Counted from the stretch's first letter, positions 41,290-50,467 are shown. The stretch is 64,000 bases of DNA from Steroidobacteraceae bacterium (GCA_025451845.1 JANWJS010000004.1:1-64000), one strand, 5' to 3'. Notes: generated by a model not told the origin, from the letters alone. Numbers and translations: made by a program.

Positions 41290-41700
41290 TCACCCGCCGA
41301 CGATACTCTCGACGACGCCGGACGCCGCCTTGTGCACGTCGGCCAAGTGCTTCGCGGCGACCCCGCGGCGTGCGGATGCGAGTGCATGGACCACTTGATC
41401 AAGCCAATGCGTCGTCATCGCGTGGTTCGTCTGCGCGTCCTTCTCCGCCCCCTCGCCCATCCCCTTGCAGGGATTCCCGGCTGCGGCATCGAACCCCCGG
41501 CCGTGCGGCCCGACCAGGCAGTTGATCACGTGGTGCAGATGCAATTTTGCAACCGCCACACTCTGTGATGCCTCCGCCAGTTGCGCGTGCGTGCGGGCGG
41601 TGGTTAGTTCCTTCGCCACATCCCCGCCCTGAGCGAACGCGGTAGATGCCAGGAGCAGTGCGCCCAGCAGTGCCACCGAGGATGTCAATAAGCGCTTCAT
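41290..41700 (-). CDS. Small secreted/periplasmic protein of unknown function
   Basis: A 136-residue protein with a clear signal peptide (KRLLTSSVALLGALLLASTA FAQ) and a His-rich mature part: AVAKLHLHHVINCLVGPHGR and AAGNPCKGMGEGA, two cysteines that may form a disulfide, and HAMTTHWLDQVVHALAS. The spaced histidines suggest metal or heme contact but no family function is recognised. Start ATG at 41700; the longer frame to 41739 lacks a signal. Confidence 0.75.
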   Translation of the reverse strand: MKRLLTSSVALLGALLLASTAFAQGGDVAKELTTARTHAQLAEASQSVAVAKLHLHHVINCLVGPHGRGFDAAAGNPCKGMGEGAEKDAQTNHAMTTHWLDQVVHALASARRGVAAKHLADVHKAASGVVESIVGG

Positions 41701-41810
41701 AGCAAAACCTCTCTTCGGTCTGAGCGAATGGACTCTCACCGTCCCGAGCGGAGAGATGTTACACCCGGCGGCTGCCGCTGGAAGCGCGATCGGGTACGTT
41801 CTCCTGCATA

Positions 41811-43934
41811 TCAGGATGCTTGCTTCAAGGATGTGCGTGTCGAACCGGCGATGGTTGACCCCGTAGATGCCAAGCCGGTGGGCGCCGGCGCCACGGTGTA
41901 GCGGAATTGCGCCTCGCCGACAGTGATCACGTCGCCATGCTCGAGCCGGGCGCAGCGGACGCGACGCTGGTTCACGAGCACGCCGTTCGTGCTGCTCAAG
42001 TCCTGGACGAATGCCGTTCGGAAGGCGGGAATCAGCACGGCATGGTGACGGCTGACCGACCGCATTGCCAGCGAAAGGTCGTTGTCACGATCGCGGCCGA
42101 CTGTCGTCCGCCCGCGCAGCACCACGCTGTGGTTATGGCCGCTATCGATCCGTGTCAGGATGCTTACCTGAGCCTGAGCAGCGGCGCCTTCAGATGCTGT
42201 CAGCGTACGGCCCAGCTCATCGATGCTCGACTGCACCCGCCCGAGTGCCTGGGCATTGATTGATGCGATTTGCGTGGTCCGCTGCAGCTCAGCGTCGCGC
42301 TCCGCCAGCAACGCGTCCAGCTGCCCCACGGTGGCGCGCAGGTCCGAGTTCATCGACTCGAGTCGGGTAATGCGCGAATCGCTCTTTACCACTTCCTTCG
42401 TGAGTGACGCGACTCGGTCCACGAGAGCGCGGCGCTCGATGTCCGGCGTCGCCAGCCGGGTGGTCAGCTCCTCGTTTTGTCCGCGCAAACTCGTTATCAA
42501 TGCGGTCTGCGCCGCGTGAGCCGCGGCCATGGTGCTCGCCGCAGCCTCCCGTTCCTCGAGCAGACGGGACTGATCGGAGAACATGGTCTGGCTCTTCAGC
42601 AGCGCAGCTGTCAGGTCCGCGAACAATGCGCGGTTGCGCTCGATCTCGAGCTGGGCGTCCGTCAGCTCTGCCTGGCGTGATGCAACCGCAGACTCGAGCT
42701 CGCGCCCCCGCTCCGCGGCAGTCGCGCTTGCGCGGGCTTCGGCCTCCGCGCGTTGCCGTGCAGCCGCCAGCTCCGTCTGCGCCGCAAGAAGTTGCGCACT
42801 CGCATTCGCATGTTCGGCAGTCAACGCGGCGAGCCGGGACTCCAGCGAGCCGCGCTTTCGTTCGCCTTCGCCGACCTCGGCAGCGTGCCGGGTGATTTCC
42901 TGGTCATGTGATTGTCGCGCTTGGTCACGCTCCCGGAGCGCATCCTGAAGGCGCCGATCACGCAATTGGAGCTCGGCGTGAAGTTGATTGGCTCGCGCCT
43001 CCTGCTCGCCTGTCCGGAGCGTCACAACGGCGAGCTCCGAATCCAACTCCTGTAGCGTGCTCTCGTAGAGCGCGCGATACGACTCGCGACTGTGCAGGCT
43101 TTCGACGCAGTTCGCCAGCTGAGCTTGTAGGGTCGTGAGCTCTGCAGCAAGGCGCTCGCGGCCGGTGGTCTCCCGTTGCACACGCCGTGTCAGCTCGGCG
43201 TGAGCGTGGTTCTGCGCCTCGAGGCTGCGTTGCGCATCGCGCGCGCGAGCCTCGCTGTCGTGAAGGCGAGCTTCGAGATCGGAAAGCCGGCCCGTCGCGC
43301 GCTGCCCGTCTGCGATGAGAGCGTCGTGCGTACGCTGCAGCGCTTGAAGGTCGCTTGAGCGTCGTTCGAGGAGTGCTCCCGAGGTTGCCAGCGCCGCGCT
43401 CTGCTGCGCTGCAGCGGCGCGCTCGTCGGTCAGCTCCTGCCCGAAGCGAGAGGCTTCGGACCGCGCCGCATCCAACTCCGCGACGCGATGCTGCGCCGCC
43501 TCCTGCTCGCTGGTCAGCACTGCCGCAAGCGCACGCTCGCGGCCGCTCAGCGCCTCGAGTTTCGCACTCGTCTCGGCGAGCTCGCGACTCAGCGCGTCGG
43601 CGCGCGCCACTGCCACGGCGCGTTCGCGCTGTGAAAGACCCAGAGCGTCGTGGTGAGCGCGTAGTTCCTCGCTCTTCTGCGCTATCCAGTGCTCGACCGC
43701 CGACATGACGTCAGAGTCGACTACAGGAGGCGCACTGTCGGACAGGCGATGTTCGGGGGTAGGCGATCCCGCCACAGGGGGACCGGCCTCGGTGGCGGTG
43801 ACTTGGCTACCAGACGGTCCCCCCAGTTCCCGGGAAAGGACTTCCGTCTCGTATGCAATCGCATCCAGGACGGGAAACTCGTCGGTTGCGTCGAGATCGA
43901 CCGAGGGTCGAGCCGTTGTTTGCTGCGGTTTCAT
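41811..43934 (-). CDS. Long coiled-coil protein with C-terminal FHA domain
   Basis: A 707-residue product from the ATG at 43934. Residues about 75-580 are almost pure Ala/Glu/Arg/Gln heptads, predicted as one long coiled coil (for example REAAASTMAAAHAAQTALIT). The C-terminal FHA domain at about 600-700 has TVGRDRDNDLSLAMRSVSRH HAVL, SSTNGVLVNQRRV and EHGDVITVGEAQF, with the GR, S..H and N residues that bind phosphothreonine. There is no membrane segment or signal peptide. The architecture suggests a scaffold that binds a phosphorylated partner; no Ser/Thr kinase or type VI gene is adjacent. A start at 44024 is possible but without support. Confidence 0.83.
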   Translation of the reverse strand: MKPQQTTARPSVDLDATDEFPVLDAIAYETEVLSRELGGPSGSQVTATEAGPPVAGSPTPEHRLSDSAPPVVDSDVMSAVEHWIAQKSEELRAHHDALGLSQRERAVAVARADALSRELAETSAKLEALSGRERALAAVLTSEQEAAQHRVAELDAARSEASRFGQELTDERAAAAQQSAALATSGALLERRSSDLQALQRTHDALIADGQRATGRLSDLEARLHDSEARARDAQRSLEAQNHAHAELTRRVQRETTGRERLAAELTTLQAQLANCVESLHSRESYRALYESTLQELDSELAVVTLRTGEQEARANQLHAELQLRDRRLQDALRERDQARQSHDQEITRHAAEVGEGERKRGSLESRLAALTAEHANASAQLLAAQTELAAARQRAEAEARASATAAERGRELESAVASRQAELTDAQLEIERNRALFADLTAALLKSQTMFSDQSRLLEEREAAASTMAAAHAAQTALITSLRGQNEELTTRLATPDIERRALVDRVASLTKEVVKSDSRITRLESMNSDLRATVGQLDALLAERDAELQRTTQIASINAQALGRVQSSIDELGRTLTASEGAAAQAQVSILTRIDSGHNHSVVLRGRTTVGRDRDNDLSLAMRSVSRHHAVLIPAFRTAFVQDLSSTNGVLVNQRRVRCARLEHGDVITVGEAQFRYTVAPAPTGLASTGSTIAGSTRTSLKQAS

Positions 43935-44219
43935 ATTGTTTTTCTTCAGTGTGCCGCGTAGCACTGGCGCGCGGCGGCGCTTATCGGCGTTCCAGCGCCA
44001 CAGCAGTCCCCTTCGCCTGTCCATTTAAGCGCAATTCGGGTCGGAACGCACTGGTACATGGGTTCGTGCCCACTCCACCGGCACGTCCCTGCGTTCCGGG
44101 GCAGGGTAGGGCTTCAGAAGTTCTGTGTTTTCAGTAACTTAACTCCATATCCGTAACTTTATCCGTAGCCGGGCGATTCCGAGCGCCCCACGGGAAAGGG
44201 ATCGCCGGCAGGGCTATGG

Positions 44220-44564
44220 TCACCAAGGCAAGCTGCTGTAATAGGCAGCCAAATCGCGTAAGTCCTGATCGCTGAGCTTTACGACCGACGGCCACATGAG
44301 CGTTGCCGCATAGGCTTGATGGCGCTCCTTCGATCGGAACTCCTTCATCGACAGCAAGAGATAGTCGTAAGTCTGCCCGGCGATGCGCGGGTAGATGCTG
44401 AACCTCGTTCGGCCATCGCCATCATGGCAGGCGGCGCATTCGCCGGAGAGCTCTCGGCCGTGGGCCGGGTCTGCCCCTGGACTCTCCGCGGGTGCCGCGG
44501 TCGCCGCCAAGGCCACAGTGAGTAGCAAGGTGGCCGAGAGCGTGGTTGATGGCCCGCTCTTCAT
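44220..44564 (-). CDS. Class I c-type cytochrome
   Basis: A 114-residue secreted protein with a signal peptide ([20 protein letters not shown]) and heme site [10 protein letters not shown], distal ligand candidates in [13 protein letters not shown], ending [11 protein letters not shown]. Its ATG overlaps the stop of the FeS-subunit gene (ATGA), so it is part of that operon and likely accepts electrons from the hydroxylase in the periplasm. Confidence 0.87.
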   Translation of the reverse strand: MKSGPSTTLSATLLLTVALAATAAPAESPGADPAHGRELSGECAACHDGDGRTRFSIYPRIAGQTYDYLLLSMKEFRSKERHQAYAATLMWPSVVKLSDQDLRDLAAYYSSLPW

Positions 44565-45037
44565 CGATGGGCCGGCGATTGTTGCAGTTGTGCCGCCAAG
44601 TGGATGGCGCTGCGGATGCGGGGGTAGGTACCGCAACGACACAGTACTCCGGTCATCGCCAGGTCAACATCTTCATCGGTAGGCTGTGGATGATGTGCAA
44701 GCAGCGCTGCCGCGGTCATGATCTGACCGGATTGGCAGTAACCGCATTGCGCGACGTTCTGCGTCAACCAGGCTTGCACCACGGGATGGGTCGGATCGGC
44801 GCCCAGATGCTCGATGGTTACGACGCGCCGTCCGGCGACGTTCTGGGCGGGAACCATGCAGCTGCGCACCGCTTCGCCGTCGATGTGCACCGTGCAGCAA
44901 CCGCAAAGCCCGCGCCCGCAGCCGTATTTGGTGCCCGTGAGACCGAGTTGGTCCCGTAGCACCCAAAGTAGCGGCATGTCCGGTTCGGTGTCGACTCTGA
45001 CGGACTTGAGATTGAGCTCGAAGTCGATGGCGGTCAT
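44561..45037 (-). CDS. [2Fe-2S] subunit of a molybdenum hydroxylase (xanthine dehydrogenase/IorA type)
   Basis: A 158-residue two-cluster ferredoxin-like subunit: C40, C45, C48 and C60 in [13 protein letters not shown] and RSC, and a second domain with [11 protein letters not shown] and [13 protein letters not shown]. These subunits pass electrons from the molybdopterin centre. Genes for two c cytochromes flank it, which is typical of periplasmic-electron-transfer versions such as isoquinoline or nicotinate oxidoreductases. The catalytic molybdopterin subunit is missing from the window apart from a possible remnant at 45.4-45.6 kb. Confidence 0.88.
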   Translation of the reverse strand: MTAIDFELNLKSVRVDTEPDMPLLWVLRDQLGLTGTKYGCGRGLCGCCTVHIDGEAVRSCMVPAQNVAGRRVVTIEHLGADPTHPVVQAWLTQNVAQCGYCQSGQIMTAAALLAHHPQPTDEDVDLAMTGVLCRCGTYPRIRSAIHLAAQLQQSPAHR

Positions 45038-45047
45038 CGGTGGCTAC

Positions 45048-45368
45048 TCATTGTAGGTGTGCATAGTAATGCGACAACATGCGGATATCGTCATCTGATA
45101 ACTGTCGGACGCAGTAGGTCATGGCGGCTGCGTTCACACCGGCGAGGTGGCCGGCACGGTACTCCTTCAAGATATACACCAGGTAGTCTTCGTTCTGACC
45201 GGCGATGCGACCGTTAACCGGCAGCACGTTCGCATGCCCGCTGGGGCCGTGGCAGTCGTCGCAGCGATGGACTTCGGCGGCAAGGTCGAGAGCATGCCCC
45301 ACCGAGCCGGCGGACAGCATCAGCGCCAGCGCGCAGCGGCCGAGGAACGATGCCGATCGTGCCTTCAT
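45048..45368 (-). CDS. c-type cytochrome
   Basis: A 106-residue secreted cytochrome: signal peptide RCALALMLSAGSVGHA, heme motif CDDCHGPSGHAN and NGRIAGQNEDYLVYIL. It resembles the cytochrome at 44.2 kb (RIAGQ...[31 protein letters not shown]), so the two probably arose by duplication and form subunits of one electron-transfer chain with the FeS protein between them. Confidence 0.87.
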   Translation of the reverse strand: MKARSASFLGRCALALMLSAGSVGHALDLAAEVHRCDDCHGPSGHANVLPVNGRIAGQNEDYLVYILKEYRAGHLAGVNAAAMTYCVRQLSDDDIRMLSHYYAHLQ

Positions 45369-45604
45369 GGCCTACGGCGGTTCCGTTCAATCGGATACGT
45401 GCGATGAGAACCCCACCGGGCGTCATAGATCGCGCCCATGGGAAGAGGTGAGCGCACCCCTTTCGCACCCATTCCGGCGCGCGGCTCGCTCGCTGGAAGC
45501 ACTGCTGTTTCGAGCAGAGGCACTGCGGTCTCGGTTCTGAACGCCATGGGCCACCCCCTCGCCATTGCCGCGCAGTGTACAACCGCAGCTGAGCGCAAGG
45601 TCAA
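45365..45604 (-). pseudogene. Possible C-terminal remnant of molybdopterin subunit
   Basis: A minus frame ends in a TGA that overlaps the cytochrome ATG (ATGA). The last 45 residues read ASEPRAGMGAKGVRSPLPMG AIYDARWGSHRTYPIERN, reminiscent of the G-x-G-x-x-G ... AIxxAxGxRxRxxPI ending of xanthine dehydrogenase large subunits. The resemblance is weak and the rest (45605-45708) shows nothing. If right, the catalytic gene has been deleted. Confidence 0.3.
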
Positions 45605-45708
45605 GGCTCGAGACTGCCGCCCGGCAGCAGCCGGAGTGTGCGCGAGTCAGGCTGGGGACGAAGAAGGCACGTGACGCAGGTGGTTGATCAGAAAGTCCCC
45701 AAGATCGC

Positions 45709-46152
45709 TCACTCGCGCGTCCTATGCATTCGTTCCCATGTCTCCACGTCCCCCGCGACCATGCGAAAGATCGGATGCGGCTCAGGAGCGCGGGTCCGGA
45801 CCCACCGACGATGCAGGCCGGGGTCCCTGCGCTCGAGCTTATCGAGCAGATGTTGCCATTCGTACGCGACCTGTCCCGCGGTCGCTGTGATCATGATGGT
45901 TCCGCGCACAGGCCCGATCTTGCCGGCGTTGAAAGAATATCCGCGGCGTTCGGCCTCGAGCAGCACCGCGGCCAGATAAGCGTTGATTGCCGTGCGAGGC
46001 GCGGGATGCGATTGGAAGCGGAGCAATTGCGGATGATGACGATAGCCAGTCGTCTCCTGGCGCAGTACGGCGCGTGCCAGCAGCCCCTCGCGCCAGAGCG
46101 CCACCAAACCCTTCGGGTCGAGGTATTTAGGATGAAGCGTCCAGAGGCGCAT
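45709..46152 (-). CDS. Pyrimidine dimer DNA glycosylase family protein
   Basis: A 147-residue protein of the T4 endonuclease V/Pyr_excise family: MRLWTLHPKYLDPKGLVALW, REGLLARAVL, GYRHHPQLLRFQSHPAP and NAYLAAVLLEAERRGYSFN. The N-terminal region includes the conserved R and E around REGLL; the phage enzyme excises UV-induced thymine dimers using its N-terminal amino group. Many bacterial members are uncharacterised. Confidence 0.8.
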   Translation of the reverse strand: MRLWTLHPKYLDPKGLVALWREGLLARAVLRQETTGYRHHPQLLRFQSHPAPRTAINAYLAAVLLEAERRGYSFNAGKIGPVRGTIMITATAGQVAYEWQHLLDKLERRDPGLHRRWVRTRAPEPHPIFRMVAGDVETWERMHRTRE

Positions 46153-46339
46153 TGCGCACTATGTTTCGGTCGGGCAGTGGCAGTCATGGGGGCCTACCGT
46201 GAGCCAGTGCCTTGCAGTTATTGCGACTGGTGTCGCGCCGCGACCGTAGGCGCCGAGACGCAGTTCCGCCGCCTCTATTGGCAGGGGGCTTATTCTGGCA
46301 AAGGGGCAATGCTCACTCAAGCCCTGCGACCGTAGTCTT

Positions 46340-47377
46340 ATGAAACCAGCCGCCGCGAGCGACAGTCCGGAAACCCGGGAGATCGAGGCTGACGCGTCGG
46401 ACATTGACCAGCTCCTCGGCATCGACGGGTGCACCACCGACACGGTGCCGAGGAACCTCGATCTCGAAGAGGCCCTGCGCCGCGAGCGGAGGCTGCTCCG
46501 CGCCATCATCGACTCGCTCCCTGCCTCGATCTACGCCAAGGATGTGCAGAGCCGATTCATCGCCTGCAATGCGCTGGTCGCGCAGTGCATGGGCACGACG
46601 CCCGCGGAGGCCATTGGCAAAACCGATTTCGATTTCTTCCCGCCGGAGATGGCCGAAGCTTTCTTTGCGGATGAGCAGGCTCTGATTCGCTCTGGTCATG
46701 CGTTGATCGAGCGCGAAGAGCTGGTGTTGGATCGTTCAACCGGAGACGTGAGGCACTTCGCCACGACCAAGGTTCCCTTTCGCGATCACGCCGGTAACAT
46801 CGTCGGCATCATCGGGATCGGACGCGATATCACCGAGCGCAAGCGTGCCGACGAGCGTATTCGTCATCTCGCGACGCACGACAGCCTCACCGACCTGCCA
46901 AATCGCCCAACCTTCAATGAGGCTTTGAGTGCGGCGATCGCAGAGGCCCGCGCGCAGGCCGGGCGCTTCGTCATCCTGTTCGTCGATCTCGACCACTTCA
47001 AACTCATCAACGATTCTCTCGGCCACCAGGCGGGTGACGAGCTCCTGCGGCAGACGGCGGTGCGCCTGCGCGGCAGCGTCCGCGCCGGCGACATCGTGGC
47101 TCGCCTCGGTGGAGATGAGTTCGTGGTGCTCTGCACGGACCCAACGGCGCTGAATGATGTCGCGGGCCTGGCCTCACGTGTGCTGCAGGCAGCCAGCCGC
47201 CCGGTCGTGCTGCTCGGCCAAGAATGCCGGGTCAGCGCGAGTGTCGGCGTCGCAGTGTTTCCCGACCATGGAGAGAACGAACGGACGCTCATGAAGAGTG
47301 CGGATACGGCAATGTATAAGGCGAAGCAGGATGGCAGGAGTGCTTACCGGGTGTACTCCTACCCCGGGCCGACGTGA
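46340..47377 (+). CDS. PAS-GGDEF diguanylate cyclase
   Basis: A 345-residue cytoplasmic protein. PAS domain about 50-170 (IIDSLPASIYAKDVQSRFIA, GKTDFDFFP, GIIGIGRDITERKRADER) and GGDEF domain about 180-340 (THDSLTDLPNRPTFNEAL, VDLDHFKLINDSLGHQAGDE). The active site LGGDEFVVL is intact and RAGD, five residues upstream, is a complete inhibitory I-site. It should make cyclic di-GMP with product inhibition, the PAS domain sensing an unknown cue. No EAL domain. Confidence 0.92.
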   Translation: MKPAAASDSPETREIEADASDIDQLLGIDGCTTDTVPRNLDLEEALRRERRLLRAIIDSLPASIYAKDVQSRFIACNALVAQCMGTTPAEAIGKTDFDFFPPEMAEAFFADEQALIRSGHALIEREELVLDRSTGDVRHFATTKVPFRDHAGNIVGIIGIGRDITERKRADERIRHLATHDSLTDLPNRPTFNEALSAAIAEARAQAGRFVILFVDLDHFKLINDSLGHQAGDELLRQTAVRLRGSVRAGDIVARLGGDEFVVLCTDPTALNDVAGLASRVLQAASRPVVLLGQECRVSASVGVAVFPDHGENERTLMKSADTAMYKAKQDGRSAYRVYSYPGPT

Positions 47378-47461
47378 TGCCGAGAGGGATTCGCAGTTCG
47401 TGAGCGGATCCTGCCGGCGCTCGGTTGCGCTGATCGAGAAGTTCGACGAGCTCGTCCGCGG

Positions 47462-48532
47462 CTAGATACTCTTCATCTCTTCTACCAGCGCTGCCATCAA
47501 CTTGCCCGCCGGAAGCGATCGTGCCAAGGGGGCGCCTTGCCCCGCCCATTGCGCGCCGAACCCGTTCTCGCCAACCGCTTTGGCCGCCGCGTTGAGGGAC
47601 TTGCCTGCGTCATATGCTATTGGGTAGAGCGGAATGGCACCTGAACTTACGCAGGCGCTCAGCGCGGTGAAGCGGTTGGCAAGGCACCGCGCAGGCCGCC
47701 CGGAAATGGCGCGTGTCATGACGGTGTGACTGGCAGCGTCGCTGAAGAGGGCAGCGCGATACCCGGCGTCGGCTGCGGACTCCTGAGTTCCTACGAACGC
47801 GGTGCCAAGCTGCGCAGCGCCGGCGCCGAGCCGTATCGCCGCGGCAATGCCTTGTCCATCCATGATGCCGCCCGCCGCGATCACCGGCACGTCCAGGTTC
47901 CGGGTTAGGAGTCGCGTCAGGGCGAACGTTCCGAGCCGATCGTCCGGCCTGTCAGGATCGAATATCCCGCGATGCCCGCCGGCCTCGTACCCCTGGGCGA
48001 CGACGACCTGCACCCCGGCTGCTACGTTGGCTCTGGCTTCAGCCAGATTCGTCGCCGTACCGAGAAGAACGATGCCCGCCTCTCTCAAGGCACGAATCCA
48101 CTCAGGGGAAGGCAGCCCGAAATGAAAACTCACGACCTTGGGCCTGGCTGCCAGGATCGCGGTGAACATGGGCTCGTCCACAACGAAGCTTTTGTATACC
48201 TCCCTAATCGTGGAAGGCGCCGTAGCCTTCACCCTTTCAAATTCGGGTCGCAAACGCTCGAGCCACGCCGACTCGCGCGCCGGATCGGACTGAGCGGGGC
48301 GGTGGCAGAAGACATTGATGTTCAGAGAGCGGCTGGACCGGGCGCGGAAGGCCGCTAGCGCATCGCCGGCGGCTTTGACCCCCATGGCTCCGACGCCGAT
48401 GGAGCCTAGCCCGCCTGCGTTGGCGACGGCGGCGGCCAATTCAGGAGTCGAGGTTCCTGCCATCGGAGCCTGGACGATGGGCCAATCGATACCCAGCAGG
48501 TCCTGGAGGTGCCGTGATGCGGATGAAGCCAT
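47462..48532 (-). CDS. Nitronate monooxygenase family protein
   Basis: A 356-residue FMN-dependent TIM-barrel protein: LGIDWPIVQAPMAGTSTPEL, AAAVANAGGLGSIGVGAMG, VVSFHFGLPS, VVAQGYEAGGHRG (His of the class I active site) and PVIAAGGIMDGQGIAAAIRL. It oxidises nitronates such as propionate 3-nitronate. Divergent neighbours: GGDEF gene convergent, DeoR upstream on the same strand. Confidence 0.9.
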   Translation of the reverse strand: MASSASRHLQDLLGIDWPIVQAPMAGTSTPELAAAVANAGGLGSIGVGAMGVKAAGDALAAFRARSSRSLNINVFCHRPAQSDPARESAWLERLRPEFERVKATAPSTIREVYKSFVVDEPMFTAILAARPKVVSFHFGLPSPEWIRALREAGIVLLGTATNLAEARANVAAGVQVVVAQGYEAGGHRGIFDPDRPDDRLGTFALTRLLTRNLDVPVIAAGGIMDGQGIAAAIRLGAGAAQLGTAFVGTQESAADAGYRAALFSDAASHTVMTRAISGRPARCLANRFTALSACVSSGAIPLYPIAYDAGKSLNAAAKAVGENGFGAQWAGQGAPLARSLPAGKLMAALVEEMKSI

Positions 48533-48585
48533 GGGAATACGATCTCAGCGGACCTGCCGTCGCATCAGCTAACCAGCCGTCATGA

Positions 48586-49344
48586 TCAACGCGTCCGTTC
48601 CACTTTGACTCCACTTGCTCTGATCGAGCCGATGGTTCGAGACGACGTCCCGGCCGGAACGATGACCGCGGCCACGTCGCTTAGAGAGGTGACGACGAAC
48701 GCGGAGGCGGCGAGCAGCTTCTCGGAAGATGCGAGGACGATCGTTTCCGCCGAGCGCTCATGCAGAACACGCTTCACCGCGGCTTCTTCGGCATCCCCCG
48801 TACTGAGGCCCGCCTTCGGATGCACGCCCGTGACTCCCATGAAATACAGATCAGCCCTCAGTCTCGAAGCCGACTCGATCAGCGCGGCCCCGACGTTCAC
48901 CATCGAGTGGCGAAACAGCGTGCCGCCCAGCACGACTATCTCAATTCCGGGGTGAGCAGCCAGTTCCACAGCGACGTTCGGGCTATGGGTGATCAGCGTG
49001 GCTTCGAGATGGGGAGCGAGATGGCGTGCGACCTGAATGGCTGTCGTGCCGCCATCCAGGATGACTACCTGGCCAGACCGGATCATTGCGGCTCCCGTCC
49101 TGCCGAGGGCGGCTTTCTCCCGCACGGAGACCGATTCGCGGACGTGCAGGTCGCCATCTGCCAACGAGGCGGGCAAGGCCCCGCCGTGTACCCGTTGCAG
49201 CCGCCCCGCGGCGGCAAGCTCGCGCAGATCGCGCCGGATCGTATCTTCGGATACGTCCCACTCCGTCGCGAGCTCCCTGGCGACAACCTGTCCGTCCCTG
49301 GCCAGGCGGGAGAGAATCAGCTTCTTTCTTTGCGCGGTGAGCAC
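48586..49344 (-). CDS. DeoR-family transcriptional repressor
   Basis: A 252-residue DeoR regulator from a GTG at 49344 (LTAQRKKLILSRLARDGQVV), with HTH ELATEWDVSEDTIRRDLREL at about 22-42 and GRLQRVHGGALP, then the sugar-phosphate-sensing domain (LDGGTTAIQVARHL, ITHSPNVAVELA, LGGTLFRHSM, GVHPKAGLSTGD). The ATG at 49404 would add 20 residues through the operator-like repeat and is less likely. Divergent from a nucleotide-metabolism pair that it probably controls. Confidence 0.87.
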   Translation of the reverse strand: MLTAQRKKLILSRLARDGQVVARELATEWDVSEDTIRRDLRELAAAGRLQRVHGGALPASLADGDLHVRESVSVREKAALGRTGAAMIRSGQVVILDGGTTAIQVARHLAPHLEATLITHSPNVAVELAAHPGIEIVVLGGTLFRHSMVNVGAALIESASRLRADLYFMGVTGVHPKAGLSTGDAEEAAVKRVLHERSAETIVLASSEKLLAASAFVVTSLSDVAAVIVPAGTSSRTIGSIRASGVKVERTR

Positions 49345-49380
49345 GGCAGAAACCACTCGGCCTGGAGTGCCTGAATATAC

Positions 49381-49402
49381 ACGAAGTTGCACGAACTTGC
49401 AC
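49381..49402. promoter_or_regulatory. Tandem 10-bp repeat, candidate DeoR operator
   Basis: ACGAAGTTGC is followed directly by ACGAACTTGC and AC, two direct repeats with one mismatch, placed between the DeoR start and the ATG at 49423. DeoR repressors typically bind short repeated sites in such divergent regions. Confidence 0.5.
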
Positions 49403-49422
49403 ATATGCGGTACGCTGGCGTC

Positions 49423-49806
49423 ATGCGTGCAAACTCACCGATGCTGATCATGATCTGCGGCCCGTACACGTCCGGCACCGGCGGCGACCCGGAAAAGATC
49501 GGAGTGAATCGCGAGCGGCTCGAGAGCTTTGCGCTGCCGATCTATCGGAAGGGCCACTTGCCTGTGATCGGCGAGTGGCTCGCATTGCCGATCATCCGCG
49601 CCGCCGGCGGCCACGAATTCGGCGACGACATCTTCCGCAAATATCAATATCCGGTGGCGCACCGGCTGCTGGAGCGGTGCGATGCGGTCCTGCGCTTGCC
49701 TGGAGAATCTCAGGGTGCCGATCTCGATGTGGAGCGCGCGCGGCAGTTGGGACTGCGGGTCTTTACCGATTTCGCCGGGATACCGAGTCACCCGGAGCGA
49801 GGCTGA
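49423..49806 (+). CDS. Nucleoside 2-deoxyribosyltransferase-like (DUF4406) protein
   Basis: A 127-residue protein: MLIMICGPYTSGTGGDPEKI, HLPVIGEWLALPII, CDAVLRLPGESQGADLDVER ARQLGLRVF. The GPYTS start and GESxGAD near the end are the pattern of nucleoside deoxyribosyltransferase-fold proteins acting on nucleosides or nucleotides. It abuts the NudK-like gene (stop and GTG adjacent), so the two are likely co-expressed. Confidence 0.75.
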   Translation: MRANSPMLIMICGPYTSGTGGDPEKIGVNRERLESFALPIYRKGHLPVIGEWLALPIIRAAGGHEFGDDIFRKYQYPVAHRLLERCDAVLRLPGESQGADLDVERARQLGLRVFTDFAGIPSHPERG

Positions 49807-50466
49807 GTGAACGGGTCTATCGACGCTCAGGGGGACCGGATTCGATTCGTCAGCGATCAGGTGCTGTCCGACGACTGGTACCTGCTTCGCAAAGTCACCT
49901 TTGATTATCGAAGGCGGGATGGCCTTTGGCAGCGGCAATCGCGAGAGGTGTATGACCGGGGTAACGGCGCCGTCATTCTGCTGGTCCACATCGATCGCCG
50001 CACCGTGCTGCTGACGCGGCAGTTTCGGATGCCAGCTCATCTCAACGGTTGTCGTGACGGGCTATTGATCGAAGCCTGCGCCGGGCTCCTGGATGGCGAG
50101 GATCCGGCGGCATGCATCCGCAGAGAAGCCGAGGAAGAGACGGGATTTCGAGTCCGCGCGCCGCGGCAGGTTTTCGCGGCCTATATGAGTCCGGGATCAG
50201 TCACGGAACGGCTGCATTTCTTCGTTGCCGAGTATGAAGACCGCGATCGCGTGTCCATGGGCGGCGGCGAGGCCGATGAGGGCGAGGAAATCGAGACTAT
50301 CGAGCTCCCTCTCGATGAAGCGATGCGCATGATCGACTCGGGCGCGATCCAGGACGGGAAGACGATCATGCTTCTGCAACACGCGCACCGCCTGGGTCTG
50401 GAGGCTCTGCGCAGCTCGGTGCCGGTCTGCACTTTCTGCAGCGGTGCAGGCGGCGCAGCGCGGTGA
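49807..50466 (+). CDS. nudK: NudK-type Nudix hydrolase (GDP-mannose pyrophosphatase-like)
   Basis: A 219-residue Nudix protein starting GTG immediately after the previous stop. It follows E. coli NudK: LSDDWYLLRKVTFDYRRRDG, REVYDRGNGAVILLVHIDRR, LIEACAGLLDGEDPAACIRR EAEEETGF (Nudix box) and AAYMSPGSVTERLHFFVAEY. NudK cleaves GDP-mannose to GMP and mannose-1-phosphate with Mg. The C-terminal 20 residues extend past the family and look unconstrained. Confidence 0.87.
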   Translation: MNGSIDAQGDRIRFVSDQVLSDDWYLLRKVTFDYRRRDGLWQRQSREVYDRGNGAVILLVHIDRRTVLLTRQFRMPAHLNGCRDGLLIEACAGLLDGEDPAACIRREAEEETGFRVRAPRQVFAAYMSPGSVTERLHFFVAEYEDRDRVSMGGGEADEGEEIETIELPLDEAMRMIDSGAIQDGKTIMLLQHAHRLGLEALRSSVPVCTFCSGAGGAAR

Positions 50467-50467
50467 G

